A stretch of DNA of 64,000 nt from JAXLVB01 sp046329195 (GTDB taxonomy: Bacteria; Bacteroidota; Bacteroidia; Cytophagales; Spirosomataceae). Shown here piece by piece: positions 26,074-35,098 of this stretch. Numbering within the stretch: the stretch's first letter is position 1; every line of letters begins with the position of its first letter. Under the pieces are notes generated by a model, which was not told the origin of the DNA, searched no databases, and worked only from the letters and a program-made list of their open reading frames with translations. The DNA is taken from positions 2,620,628 through 2,684,627 of the forward strand of contig JAXLVB010000002.1 of the NCBI GenBank assembly GCA_046329195.1, written 5' to 3'. A program made the position numbers and the translations under genes.

Positions 26074-26370
26074 TTAAATGTTGGCAATGTCCTGAATCTT
26101 ATCGTATTCCTTGTGTGTACCAATGAATCTAACAAACACAAACTTTCTTTCATACTCAAATTTAGCAATGAGTCTATACTTGTTGTGTGCGATGTTAAAC
26201 ACAACACGCCCATTGCCAACCTTATCAGCCTCATTAAAATAGGCAATTACTTGATTGGGGTTTTCAAAGTCCATATTTTCAACCGTATCGTACCAAAACT
26301 CTAACGATGCTTGAGCATCTTGATGCTGTTCCCAGAAAGTTCTTAATGTACCCCGTGAAAATATCCTCAT
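26074..26370 (-). CDS. higB: HigB-type mRNA interferase toxin
   Basis: Ribosome-dependent RNase of about 98 residues. Family features: MRIFSRGTLRTFWEQH, then AKASLEFWY-like QASLEFWYDTVE, RVVFNIAHNKYRLIAKFEYERKFVFVRFIGTHKEYDKI. I chose ATG 26370; the longer frame to 26427 would run across the promoter and the operator. Both module genes are intact, in contrast to the decayed pair at 20365-21022. Confidence 0.92.
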   Translation of the reverse strand: MRIFSRGTLRTFWEQHQDAQASLEFWYDTVENMDFENPNQVIAYFNEADKVGNGRVVFNIAHNKYRLIAKFEYERKFVFVRFIGTHKEYDKIQDIANI

Positions 26371-26377
26371 AACACTA

Positions 26378-26385
26378 CAAATATA
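26378..26385 (-). promoter_or_regulatory. -7 box TATATTTG of higBA
   Basis: On the minus strand it matches TAnnTTTG and lies 7 bp before the higB ATG, implying a leaderless or near-leaderless mRNA. Confidence 0.5.
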
Positions 26386-26392
26386 AACAAAA

Positions 26393-26407
26393 TTCCCACA
26401 GTGGGAA
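26393..26407. promoter_or_regulatory. Palindromic operator TTCCCACAGTGGGAA upstream of higBA
   Basis: A perfect 7-1-7 palindrome lies immediately upstream of the -7 box, where a bound HigA dimer would block RNA polymerase. This is the usual autoregulatory arrangement for higBA; assignment to HigA is inference. Confidence 0.65.
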
Positions 26408-26490
26408 GTATAAGGTACCGGCGACACAAGCCCCCTCGCTTATACTCTAGCAGTCGCAAGTTGTATCACTCCTCGACGTTTGGATATTCC

Positions 26491-27306
26491 TTACCGCATC
26501 CCCTCCAACATCCCCCTCACCAAATTAGCGGAGTTAGTGGCGGCTACGGTGGTGAAGTTCAGCATGGTTTTGCGGGCGTGTTTGTCGGCTTTGTCGCTCA
26601 TGCTACGGATAACTAAGCAAGGTACTTGCAACTGATAACACACTTGCGCTACGGTAGCCCCTTCCATTTCGGTGGCAGCGGCGTTGAAGTCATTGCGGAG
26701 TTGCTTGACTTTTTTCTTCGAACTAATGAATTGGTCGCCCGTTACAACTAATCCCGTCTCTACTTTGGGAGCAGGACATTCTTCACACATTTTCAGGAAA
26801 GTGATATTTTGTGCTGCTTTTTGAGCTTTCGCAATTAATTGAGTATCTCCTTGAAAATCAGCAGGATTGAGTTGTTTACTAATCGGATTTCGAGTTTGCC
26901 GAGAGGGCTGTAAATCACTCCGAACGGTAAAATAATCGTGATAAGTAGTTCGCTCGGCAATGACCATGTCGCCAGGCTGGAGGTCTTCACGGATGGCCCC
27001 AGCAATACCTGTAAAAATGACTTGCTTCGGCTCAAATCGCTCAATCACTAAGGCCGTGGTCATGGCAGCGTTGGCTTTACCGATGCCGGTTTCGGCCACT
27101 ACTACGTTTTGTCCGTTGAGTTGTCCCGTCATAAATGTCAAACCCCGAAACCGAACTTCTTGGCGGTTTTGAAGGGAATCTTGCAGGAGTTTCACTTCTT
27201 TATCAAACGCTCCTAAAATCGCCGTAATGGACTGTGCTGTGGCTATTTGTTGATTGATCAATAGGACGCTTAGCAGCCCTATTAGCTTCGTAAGTTTCTT
27301 GTTCAC
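26491..27306 (-). CDS. MTA/SAH nucleosidase with a signal peptide
   Basis: Hydrolyses 5'-methylthioadenosine, S-adenosylhomocysteine or a related purine nucleoside. About 271 residues. Active-site residues are kept: the Glu of GAFDKEVKLL (E. coli MTAN Glu12), the Glu of ATEMEGATVAQVC (Glu174) and the Asp of SMSDKAD (Asp197). Unusually it begins with an export signal (VNKKLTKLIGLLSVLLINQQIATAQS), so it should act in the periplasm. I chose GTG 27306, 28 bp after the upstream stop; the longer ATG forms (27384 and earlier) would overlap the upstream gene and bury the signal. It ends the group of genes starting with the phospholipase. Confidence 0.85.
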   Translation of the reverse strand: MNKKLTKLIGLLSVLLINQQIATAQSITAILGAFDKEVKLLQDSLQNRQEVRFRGLTFMTGQLNGQNVVVAETGIGKANAAMTTALVIERFEPKQVIFTGIAGAIREDLQPGDMVIAERTTYHDYFTVRSDLQPSRQTRNPISKQLNPADFQGDTQLIAKAQKAAQNITFLKMCEECPAPKVETGLVVTGDQFISSKKKVKQLRNDFNAAATEMEGATVAQVCYQLQVPCLVIRSMSDKADKHARKTMLNFTTVAATNSANLVRGMLEGMR

Positions 27307-27334
27307 AGGCAATTGATTAATGATACGTCGTGGT

Positions 27335-28339
27335 TTATTCTCGATACGCCGTTCGTTTGATAACTTGTTGTTTTTGTACATCATACGCCACGTCGTGCTC
27401 CACACAATGGATGTTCCGAACCATGTCATACGCCGCAGGCGTAGTACAGCTTTCACACAAAAAATACGCCACGCCTGCTGCATAGCCCTTGAGTTTGAGG
27501 CGTACGCCGGTAGCCAGTTGGTTTTTCGGAACGGTTATTTTGGTCACTACTTTACCGGTATTGGCGTCGATGACTTCCCATTCGAGCACCTCGCTGTTTT
27601 GGTATAAGCAAACCAGCAGGTCTTTGTCGCAAAGGTACTCTAAGCGACGCATAGAAGCATAGTCCTGCCTAAATTTATACGTCCATTTGAAGGTATTGGT
27701 ACCCACATCGAGCCGCACTACTTCGGTAGAATCTTTGTAAATCAGGGGGTACTCCACGTTTTCGTACGAAAACCCACCCACATACTCCGACGAAGCCAAG
27801 ATGTTGCCCGTTGGAGTATCAATGATATGAAAATGATAAAGGCCGTTTTGTTGATAATTGGTGAATACCAAGCGATTATCAATCAGGTACGGAACACCCA
27901 TGTTCGTCCAGCGGGTGGTATCGTAGCCTTCTTTTTCCCATAGTTTGGGGTCGTCTATGTGGTGATGCCAAATCAGTTTACCCGTTTGTCGGTCAAAGGC
28001 CGAAAAACCCAAGTAAGGCTTACGTTTGGCCGCACGGTCTGGAAACTGCTTCTCTAACTCTTTGCTTGGCGATACGCTGGCATAGATGCGGCGGTCGTCG
28101 AAGGTGTAAAAGATGATAGAATTGTAGTAGTCGTTTTGAATGGGCAACAAGTGAAGTGAATCAACGTAGTCATTGATTTTTTTGAAGGGCATTTCCCATT
28201 TGTGTACCGCTGGCATAGCTAACGAGTCAACAACGGGGGCATTGTCTCCAAAGCGGTCTGATTCATTCGCAATCGGTTTAGCACACGACAACAACTGAAA
28301 CAACGCAGTAAGCATCACCATAGAACGTAAGAAGTGCAT
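27335..28339 (-). CDS. PQQ-like beta-propeller lipoprotein, unknown function
   Basis: About 334 residues, with a lipobox ending in Cys (LTALFQLLSCAKP). The mature part has repeated strands ending in phrases such as FDRQTGKLIWHHHID, DTPTGNILASSE and DANTGKVVTKITV, the pattern of PQQ/quinoprotein-like propeller blades, but no PQQ ligands can be assigned. I chose ATG 28339. It is outer-membrane or periplasm-facing. It lies between the phospholipase C and nucleosidase genes on the same strand. Confidence 0.7.
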   Translation of the reverse strand: MHFLRSMVMLTALFQLLSCAKPIANESDRFGDNAPVVDSLAMPAVHKWEMPFKKINDYVDSLHLLPIQNDYYNSIIFYTFDDRRIYASVSPSKELEKQFPDRAAKRKPYLGFSAFDRQTGKLIWHHHIDDPKLWEKEGYDTTRWTNMGVPYLIDNRLVFTNYQQNGLYHFHIIDTPTGNILASSEYVGGFSYENVEYPLIYKDSTEVVRLDVGTNTFKWTYKFRQDYASMRRLEYLCDKDLLVCLYQNSEVLEWEVIDANTGKVVTKITVPKNQLATGVRLKLKGYAAGVAYFLCESCTTPAAYDMVRNIHCVEHDVAYDVQKQQVIKRTAYRE

Positions 28340-28541
28340 ATTGGTAGGGGTTAAGGCTTTTAGGAAGTAGCCTATACGGACACAGGCTACGGCAAAGCAG
28401 CAATAAGCTTTGACAATCAACCACTTACTCTTTTTTCAAGAGAACTTAGGTTGTACGTCTGCCTAAAGGGCACTTCAAAGTAAAATTTTCTAAGGCTAAC
28501 TACCGAATTTTCAGAGCATCAGTGATTATTCGGTCATTGGA

Positions 28542-31118
28542 CTACACCGCTACTTTGCCCATCAAAGGGTCGGTAAAGCTGGAACGTCCTGTCTCCACGT
28601 GACCTGCGTAACGTTTGGCAAACGTCATATTGCCTTTGACCATGACGCTAAAATCGTACCAGCCAAAGCTTTTGCTCAAGTCAAGTGTCAGTTTGAGGTC
28701 CCCTTTTGCTGCAAGCGTTTTTGTGATTTTTCCTTGCCCGTATGCCAAATCGGTTAGTTCAATCGTCAATGCTTGGTTCTCATTATTCTTGAAATGCAAT
28801 TCGACATTACCGCTCCATTGCTTAGAGTTGGTTTGGGAGCGTTCGTAGTGACAAGCTGCCACAAGAGCAGGGTCTTGGGCATTACCCAATAGTTCTCTAA
28901 AAAAACCATTCGGTCCATATACTCGCAAGAAATACTCCTGATTTTCAAAGTTTTCTATAGGCCACCCATCGCTGAGTTGGTCGCCTGGGGTCAAGGCATA
29001 GTTCCACGAGCGAGCTGTTTCGTATCCCAACAGCTTTCCTTGCGCATCACGTTGGGCGTAACCTTTGGGAGCATATACCACAAATGGCGCTCCGCTGGCT
29101 TGCTGTCCGAAGATAGCATTATCTACCTTAAAACTAAGGCTAATCTGCTGCTTGGTAGCACTCAAACCACCTTCTACATACAACTCATACGGCAAGGCAC
29201 AGGCTTCACGTATGCCCGGTTCTTGCTTGGGCATCAGCGGTGAGGCATTGGGCGACTGGTTGATTTGCTCGATTTCGGCACCGGTCAGGGCTTTGAAATT
29301 GGTAGGTAACTGTTTAAACTGTGCTTTATGAACGGTTTCGATAAACTCATCCTTTTGGACAAATGTCGGCAGTTTGATTTTTTCTTGGCGGTAGGGCCTA
29401 AAGACCGAAGTCAAATCGCCACAGACGGCTCGCCGCCATTGGCTGATGTTGGGCTCTTGGATGGGCTTACCCGTTTTGTGCGTTAGGAATTTTTCTAAAA
29501 ATTGCAACACAGAGGTATGGTCAAACACCTGCGAACACACTCGCCCGCCTCGGCTCCACGGCGAGGCAATCAGCAAAGGCACTCGATAGCCTAAGCCAAT
29601 AGAGCCCGACCGAGCTTGCTTTTCGGCATTGGGGCGTTTGCGATTTTTTTCTTGGTCTAATGTTACGTGTTCTACGCTGGCATCAATCTGAGCCGATACT
29701 TTGCCAGCGTGAGGGTGCTGAGGGTCAGGGGCAATAAAGGGGGGCACATGGTCGAAATACCCATCGTTTTCATCATAAGCCAAGATGAAGATGGTCTTTT
29801 TCCACACGTCTGGGTTTTTGGTCAGTATTTCAAGTACCTCCGACAAATACCAAGCTCCGTACCAGGGAGCGCCGGGGTGGTCTGAGAAGTTTTCGGGTGC
29901 TACCAACCACGACACCGTCGGCAATTGGCCTTGCTCGACGTCGGCTCTGAATTGATGCAATACATCCCCTTTCGGAACGGTCATTTGGCGTTGGGTGCCG
30001 TTGTCGTCGTAAGTAAGGGTGGTAAGTTCTCGGTAGTGCGGGTCGTTGCGGTTAGTCGTGAAGGCTTTGCGGTGAATGTTCTTTTCAAACTCCGACAGGT
30101 TGTCAAAAACTTCGGGTCTCCATTTTCGGGCATCTTTTTCAAAAGCCTGTAGGTTATTTTCTTTGTTTTGAAGCTCTCTTTTAAGTTTTTCGCTCTCTTT
30201 GGTGTTAGGCGAAGTGTCAGCCAGTTGTTGTTTAAGCGCTGCTATTTCGGTCGGAAGCTGTTGGATTTGCTTCTGAATGTAAGGGTAATAACCCTTAGCC
30301 AGTTTGATGTTATAGCGCTCAAACCACTCGATAGGATTGTCTGAAAAACTCCCCAACCAGCGGTCTTCGTCGTCGGTGAAACCAGTGGACAGGTTTATCT
30401 CGTTTTGGTATATTTTCCAGCTAATTTGTTGTTCCTCGAGGCGTTCGGGAAACGACTTCCACCGTGCCCACGATTCATAGTCAATGTCTGAATTAAACAC
30501 ATTGGCCTTTGACTGGATACTGGCTTGCTCCCGAATCGTACCCGACCACAGGTATAGACGATTGGGCGTAGTACCCGTGAGCGAAGAGCAAAAGTTTTGG
30601 TCACAAACCGTAAAGGCGTCGGCTAGCGCATAGTAAAAAGGCAAATCGTCACGGTTGTAATACCCCAGCGTCAGGGGCATGTGTTTGTACTCGGCATGGC
30701 CTGATTTTTTGGAGTCGAGCCACTTATCGTACTTGCCGTTGTTGCGGGCATCCACTTGGTCGTCCCACGAGTGCGGCAACGAACTCATCCATGTGGCTTT
30801 GGAGTCTTTGAGATTAAGCCGAAAAGGCACAAACGTTTGGCCAGTTGCATTGGTTTGGAGCCATACTTTATTCTGGTTAGGTAAGGATATAGCACGAGGG
30901 TCATTGAAACCCCTCACGCCTTGCAGCGAACCGAAACAATGGTCAAACGAGCGATTTTCTTGCATCAAAATCACCACATGCTCGGCATCTAAGTACGTAC
31001 TGCCTTCGGGAGGATTGATGGCCAGCGCTTTTTGGATAGCACTCGGAAAAACGCTCATCCAGCCAGCACTACTGGCCAGCAAAGCAGCTTTCTGTATAAA
31101 TTCTCTTCTGGACTCCAT
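28542..31118 (-). CDS. Phosphocholine-specific phospholipase C, Tat-exported
   Basis: Cleaves phosphatidylcholine or sphingomyelin head groups outside the cytoplasm. It has 858 residues. The N-terminus carries a twin-arginine signal (ESRREFIQKAALLASSAG). The phosphoesterase domain follows: HVVILMQENRSFDHCFGSLQGVRGF, SSLTGTTPNRLYLWSGT, AYDENDGYFDHVPPF and the late SPWSRGGRVCSQVFDHTSVLQFLE. Two C-terminal beta domains (about 650-845) match the DUF756 repeats of this class (YELYVEGGLSATKQQ; NVELHFKNNENQALTIELTD). A Lys/Glu/Gln-rich coiled-coil insertion (about 280-330) interrupts the catalytic domain. It probably scavenges phosphate or lipid. Confidence 0.93.
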   Translation of the reverse strand: MESRREFIQKAALLASSAGWMSVFPSAIQKALAINPPEGSTYLDAEHVVILMQENRSFDHCFGSLQGVRGFNDPRAISLPNQNKVWLQTNATGQTFVPFRLNLKDSKATWMSSLPHSWDDQVDARNNGKYDKWLDSKKSGHAEYKHMPLTLGYYNRDDLPFYYALADAFTVCDQNFCSSLTGTTPNRLYLWSGTIREQASIQSKANVFNSDIDYESWARWKSFPERLEEQQISWKIYQNEINLSTGFTDDEDRWLGSFSDNPIEWFERYNIKLAKGYYPYIQKQIQQLPTEIAALKQQLADTSPNTKESEKLKRELQNKENNLQAFEKDARKWRPEVFDNLSEFEKNIHRKAFTTNRNDPHYRELTTLTYDDNGTQRQMTVPKGDVLHQFRADVEQGQLPTVSWLVAPENFSDHPGAPWYGAWYLSEVLEILTKNPDVWKKTIFILAYDENDGYFDHVPPFIAPDPQHPHAGKVSAQIDASVEHVTLDQEKNRKRPNAEKQARSGSIGLGYRVPLLIASPWSRGGRVCSQVFDHTSVLQFLEKFLTHKTGKPIQEPNISQWRRAVCGDLTSVFRPYRQEKIKLPTFVQKDEFIETVHKAQFKQLPTNFKALTGAEIEQINQSPNASPLMPKQEPGIREACALPYELYVEGGLSATKQQISLSFKVDNAIFGQQASGAPFVVYAPKGYAQRDAQGKLLGYETARSWNYALTPGDQLSDGWPIENFENQEYFLRVYGPNGFFRELLGNAQDPALVAACHYERSQTNSKQWSGNVELHFKNNENQALTIELTDLAYGQGKITKTLAAKGDLKLTLDLSKSFGWYDFSVMVKGNMTFAKRYAGHVETGRSSFTDPLMGKVAV

Positions 31119-31316
31119 GCACGATTAGGTTTTGTTGACTACTGACTTGCTAAGATACTTTTTTGTAGGCAAACGCCAGCGCAATACTGTCAAGAAAGCT
31201 TCAAAAACCCAACCGCTCGTGATGATGTTTGTGTTAAATCGTAGCTTCAACTACCATTTTCGTAAAAACAAACCACTTTACAATCCAATGACTCGTTAGT
31301 TTATTAAGTTTAGATG

Positions 31317-33377
31317 CTACGACCGATGAGGAAGCAGAAGCGTTATTTCAACGCCTACCCCTTCCGAACTATGTATTTCTATTTTGCCATTATACCCTTT
31401 CGTAATAATATCAAAAGCTAAGGATAGCCCTAATCCAACGCCTTTGCCAGTAGGTTTGGTCGTGAAAAACGGTTGAAATACTTTGTGTCTAATTTCTTGG
31501 GCTATTCCAAGCCCATTGTCTTTAATTGTAAGTTCTATGAATTGTCCCACACCTCTTGTCGAGATGTAAATCTCTGGCTCATAGATGGTTGACAATTGAT
31601 TTTTCTTTTCATGTACCGAATAGACGGCGTTATCAATCAGATTCATAAATACTCGTCCTATCTCCTGAGCATTAACTTCTATCAATGGTAGTTCGGTATC
31701 AAAGTGTGTCTTCCAGTTTACTGAAATATCCTTATAGTTGGTGCGAACACTGCGATGAATCAATCTTAAATATTCTCCAATCAAGGCATTTATATCAGTT
31801 GCTTGGACTGTTCCATTACCAACTTGTGAGTGCTCTAACATCTTCTTGACTATAGAACTGGCTCGTTTGCCATGGTAATTTATCTTATCTAAGTTGTGTT
31901 GAACCGTACTGGCAATTTCCATCACATCATCTGAACGACCAACGGTTAACTCTTCTTTCATTTCGTCCACTAATTCTAAGCTGAGTTCGGCAAAATTATT
32001 GACAAAATTGAGTGGATTCTGGATTTCATGGGCTATTCCCGCCGTCAGCTCGCCGAGTGAGGCAAGTTTTTCTTTTTGAATAAGCTGGTCTTGTGTAGTT
32101 TTGAGTTGTACTAATGTTGATTCAACTTGTTGCTTTTGGGTCTGGATTTCTTCTATCAGGCTAACTAACTCTACATTTTTCAAGCGATAAATTTCGGCTT
32201 CTTTTTGCGACTGTTCCACTCGGTGCGTAATCTGTAAGTTTACGATTCGCTGGTTGATGGTATCGTTATTTATCTCTTTATCTAGGGTTGTATAGTGTTC
32301 AAAATGCAATAGGGCTTTGGCATAGTTACCTAAGACTTTATGAATTTTTGATAAGCTGTAATGAACCTTGCAGATACTGTCTTTCGCTTCAATCTGCTCT
32401 GCCAGACTGAGTGCTTGATGAAGATAATGAAGCGCTTGCTCATGGTTTGCCTTGTCGAAGGCTGGATTGTTGTACAATCCTCCTAAGAAGTCGTAGATTT
32501 CGGCTTGTCCTTTTTTATCATCAATCTTTTGGCGAATCTCCAAACTTTGCTGACAATAGGCCAAGGCATTCACAAAATCGTTGGTATCTGCGTAAATCTT
32601 TGCGCAATTAAAAAGAGTATTCCCTCTGCCTTTCTGGTCGCCAATAGTAGTTGTAAGTTCAAGTCCTTTTAAACAATAATGCAAAGCTTCTTGATAGGCT
32701 TTTTTTTGCAGGTAGATATTACCAATATTATCATAACAGCCTGCTACCCCCCAGTTATCCCCTATTTTTTGACGAAGAACTAAGCTTTGTTGAAAATACT
32801 CCAAGGCTTCATCGTATTGTTTCATCTCGTAATACACCCCTCCAATACAATTGAGGTTGTACGATTCAGGTACTACGTCATTGATATTACGAGCAATTGA
32901 AAGTCCTTTAATGGCGTATTCTAAGGCATTCGTTAAATCACCCAAATACTTATAGGTAGTACTCAGATGATAATAGGTCAAGGTCTCTTGTTGAGAATAT
33001 TGGCTGGCTTGACTGAAGGCAAGCGACTCAAAAAGATGCGCTAAAGAAGTCTCGTACTTTCCAAGATTTCGATAAATAATTCCAAAATACTCATGTACAA
33101 CCGACTGATTGCGTATATCTTGTTGCTCTTCAAATGCAGTCAGTGCCTGTTGAAGTAACTCAAGGGCTTCGTAATTTCGAGAGAGCCTAATATGGCAAAA
33201 GCCGAAGGTTCGTAACGCTTCGGCTTTTCCTTTCTTGTAATTGATTTCTGCTGCTAAGTCAATGGCTTGTTTGCTCAAAGCAAAAGATTGGTTACTATCG
33301 CTTACTCGCCTTTGCCATGCTTGCTCATTCAACCAATCAATTCGTTCAATTTCAGAGACAAAAATGGGTTCATTCAT
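31317..33377 (-). CDS. TPR-sensor histidine kinase
   Basis: Cytoplasmic two-component kinase of 686 residues, with no membrane segment or signal peptide visible. About nine tetratricopeptide units (residues 35-370; e.g. ALEYFQQSLVLRQKIGDNWGVAGCYDNIGNIYLQKKAY in part) are followed by a coiled coil (about 385-430), the HisKA part with phospho-His in GELTAGIAHEIQNPLN, and an HATPase domain: N box NLIDNAVYSV, G1 KDNGLGIA, G2 GKGVGLGLSLAFDI. The signal would come through protein contacts with the TPRs. No response regulator is adjacent. Downstream genes are on the same strand but need not be regulated by it. Confidence 0.92.
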   Translation of the reverse strand: MNEPIFVSEIERIDWLNEQAWQRRVSDSNQSFALSKQAIDLAAEINYKKGKAEALRTFGFCHIRLSRNYEALELLQQALTAFEEQQDIRNQSVVHEYFGIIYRNLGKYETSLAHLFESLAFSQASQYSQQETLTYYHLSTTYKYLGDLTNALEYAIKGLSIARNINDVVPESYNLNCIGGVYYEMKQYDEALEYFQQSLVLRQKIGDNWGVAGCYDNIGNIYLQKKAYQEALHYCLKGLELTTTIGDQKGRGNTLFNCAKIYADTNDFVNALAYCQQSLEIRQKIDDKKGQAEIYDFLGGLYNNPAFDKANHEQALHYLHQALSLAEQIEAKDSICKVHYSLSKIHKVLGNYAKALLHFEHYTTLDKEINNDTINQRIVNLQITHRVEQSQKEAEIYRLKNVELVSLIEEIQTQKQQVESTLVQLKTTQDQLIQKEKLASLGELTAGIAHEIQNPLNFVNNFAELSLELVDEMKEELTVGRSDDVMEIASTVQHNLDKINYHGKRASSIVKKMLEHSQVGNGTVQATDINALIGEYLRLIHRSVRTNYKDISVNWKTHFDTELPLIEVNAQEIGRVFMNLIDNAVYSVHEKKNQLSTIYEPEIYISTRGVGQFIELTIKDNGLGIAQEIRHKVFQPFFTTKPTGKGVGLGLSLAFDIITKGYNGKIEIHSSEGVGVEITLLLPHRS

Positions 33378-33392
33378 ATATTACAATGGGAT

Positions 33393-33782
33393 TTATACCA
33401 TATAGAACTCCCATGAAATGCGGTCTGGATCTTTGAATGCTACATAGTTTTTACCGAGAGTTGGGTCTAATTTTACCCCTGTGTTCTCTACACCTGTAGC
33501 AGCTAACGCATCCGCCACCCGACGAAGTTCTTCTTCATCTTCGCAACCTAAGGCTAAGTGGTCAAGACCTACATTAAATGGGTTAAACGTGTCGGAACCT
33601 GCTGGAGGAGCTGCCTGCCGAACTCCTATAAAAGTGCTTCCTGCTACAAAAATAAACAAATCTGGAAAATCTGCTACGACTTGAAAGCCAAGTGTTTCTT
33701 GATAAAATTTTTTGGTACGTGACATATCCGTACAGCGCAAGGCAAGATGGTGAATACCAGGAGTTTTAGGGGAAATTGCCAT
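33393..33782 (-). CDS. VOC-family glyoxalase-like dioxygenase
   Basis: A 129-residue VOC protein with both halves of the metal site visible: GIHHLALRCTDMSRTKKFYQETLGF at the start, GLDHLALGCED in the middle and DRISWEFYMV at the end. Unlike the copy at 3833 it keeps the metal-binding His and Glu positions. The substrate is unknown. It overlaps no gene and lies 15 bp from the kinase stop. Confidence 0.82.
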   Translation of the reverse strand: MAISPKTPGIHHLALRCTDMSRTKKFYQETLGFQVVADFPDLFIFVAGSTFIGVRQAAPPAGSDTFNPFNVGLDHLALGCEDEEELRRVADALAATGVENTGVKLDPTLGKNYVAFKDPDRISWEFYMV

Positions 33783-33829
33783 GATTTTAATTATTAGTTG
33801 ATTATGATTGTTGGTGTAATGCTGGGGTC

Positions 33830-34276
33830 TTATCGCCCCGCAAGCTGGTTTACAAAGCTATTGTGATTCCAGTCAATGGTTAGGTTTGTAATCTGGTCTT
33901 TGTCATTGAAACGAAACACAAAAATGTGGTCACTTTCAAAGCGTAATCCTTGGCTTGGAAGTCCCATAAATTCCTTCTCCTGCGTTCCAAAAATCAGCAC
34001 TTTACAGGTAATGGTATCGCCTTCTACCGACATGGCATCTACTGTGTTATCAAGGTCAGGAAAGCAGTCCATCAAAAGGCTCCACACGGCCTTTCCGAAT
34101 TCTCTGAAAAGGCCCTTGCCATCATTGCCAAGGGGCATAAACCACACGGTAGCTTCGGGCGTGGCCAATTGTACCATTCGGTCGGTGTCAAGGTCTTGAT
34201 AGGCAGAGAAAAACTCAATACAAGTGCCTTTACGAGTCAGTTCTGCAACGGATTCTGTTGTTTTTAGGGTGTTCAT
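33830..34276 (-). CDS. SnoaL/NTF2-like ester-cyclase-type protein
   Basis: About 148 residues of the cone-shaped NTF2-like fold: AYQDLDTDRMVQLATPEATVWFMP, the aromatic-rich middle and HIFVFRFNDKDQITNLTIDWNHNSF at the end. Members include polyketide cyclases and many proteins without known substrates. I chose ATG 34276 (MNTLKTTES) instead of 34306. It is adjacent to VOC and DinB genes on the same strand, a small group whose joint role is not clear. Confidence 0.75.
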   Translation of the reverse strand: MNTLKTTESVAELTRKGTCIEFFSAYQDLDTDRMVQLATPEATVWFMPLGNDGKGLFREFGKAVWSLLMDCFPDLDNTVDAMSVEGDTITCKVLIFGTQEKEFMGLPSQGLRFESDHIFVFRFNDKDQITNLTIDWNHNSFVNQLAGR

Positions 34277-34319
34277 GTTGATGATGGGTAAACAATTGAT
34301 AAACAAGTTATTTATTACG

Positions 34320-34931
34320 TTATTTTGGGTAATTGGGATGGGCTTTCACCTTCCGAATTTGCCGTAAGTGTCGGTCTATATGACCCCACTGAAATATCAG
34401 TACTTGGTGTATATTCCGTGGATTAGGGGTATTGGTCAGCTCAAAAATCGCTCGCAGGTCGGCTTGTGTTGTTTCTACAAACTTAAGATTTATCGCCTGA
34501 TTGCGTAAGAAAAAGGCGAGGTTATTTTTTCCTTCTATGAATCCAGAAGGTCGGCTAATATCAGGAGAAGTGTGTGGGGTTTCTTCCATGATAAACTCAT
34601 GATAATAGCTATCAGGGCGGCTGGAAGCGATAAGTTCGGGGGCAGGTTTGTTCCGAGAACTAATACTGACTTCACGGCTCCAGATGATTTCCCAAAGTGC
34701 CAAATGTTCTACAATTTCAGCGATTGACCACCGGTCGGGTGACTCATGAAAGTTCCATTGGGCTGGGCTAAGGTTTTCGGTTTCTTTGATCAGCTCGTCA
34801 CGAGTTCGTTTCATATTGTCGAGGGTGTATTGGCGGTCGGTTTCGGTCCAAAATTTGGGAGTTTCTTGTGCCCAAGTTATCGTGAAACCCATAACCAACA
34901 GTAACCCAATCGTAATAGCTTTAGTGTTCAT
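34320..34931 (-). CDS. Exported DinB-superfamily protein
   Basis: About 203 residues with a signal peptide (to about TWAQ). The four-helix DinB fold is shown by RTRDELIKETENLSPAQW, DRWSIAEIVEHLALWE and the final VLIFQWGHIDRHLRQI; the spaced His residues resemble the DinB metal triad. DinB proteins are usually cytoplasmic thiol-dependent transferases, so the export signal is notable. The function is not known. Confidence 0.8.
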   Translation of the reverse strand: MNTKAITIGLLLVMGFTITWAQETPKFWTETDRQYTLDNMKRTRDELIKETENLSPAQWNFHESPDRWSIAEIVEHLALWEIIWSREVSISSRNKPAPELIASSRPDSYYHEFIMEETPHTSPDISRPSGFIEGKNNLAFFLRNQAINLKFVETTQADLRAIFELTNTPNPRNIHQVLIFQWGHIDRHLRQIRKVKAHPNYPK

Positions 34932-35098
34932 GGTGTAAGTCCGTTTTGATTTGATGATTCAAAACTACACCCCTCCCCTGCGAATGTATTGTAAAAATGC
35001 GACATTGTTGCCCAATACCGACGTCTGATCCTTTATTCCAAAATAATTCCTTAACTTTCCTCTGTGTTCTATTATTTAATTACCAAACTTTCAATGAC

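Noticed and set aside
26371..26427. N-terminal extension of higB
   Set aside because: The extension would cover the -7 box and the palindromic operator; the ATG at 26370 gives the normal family length.
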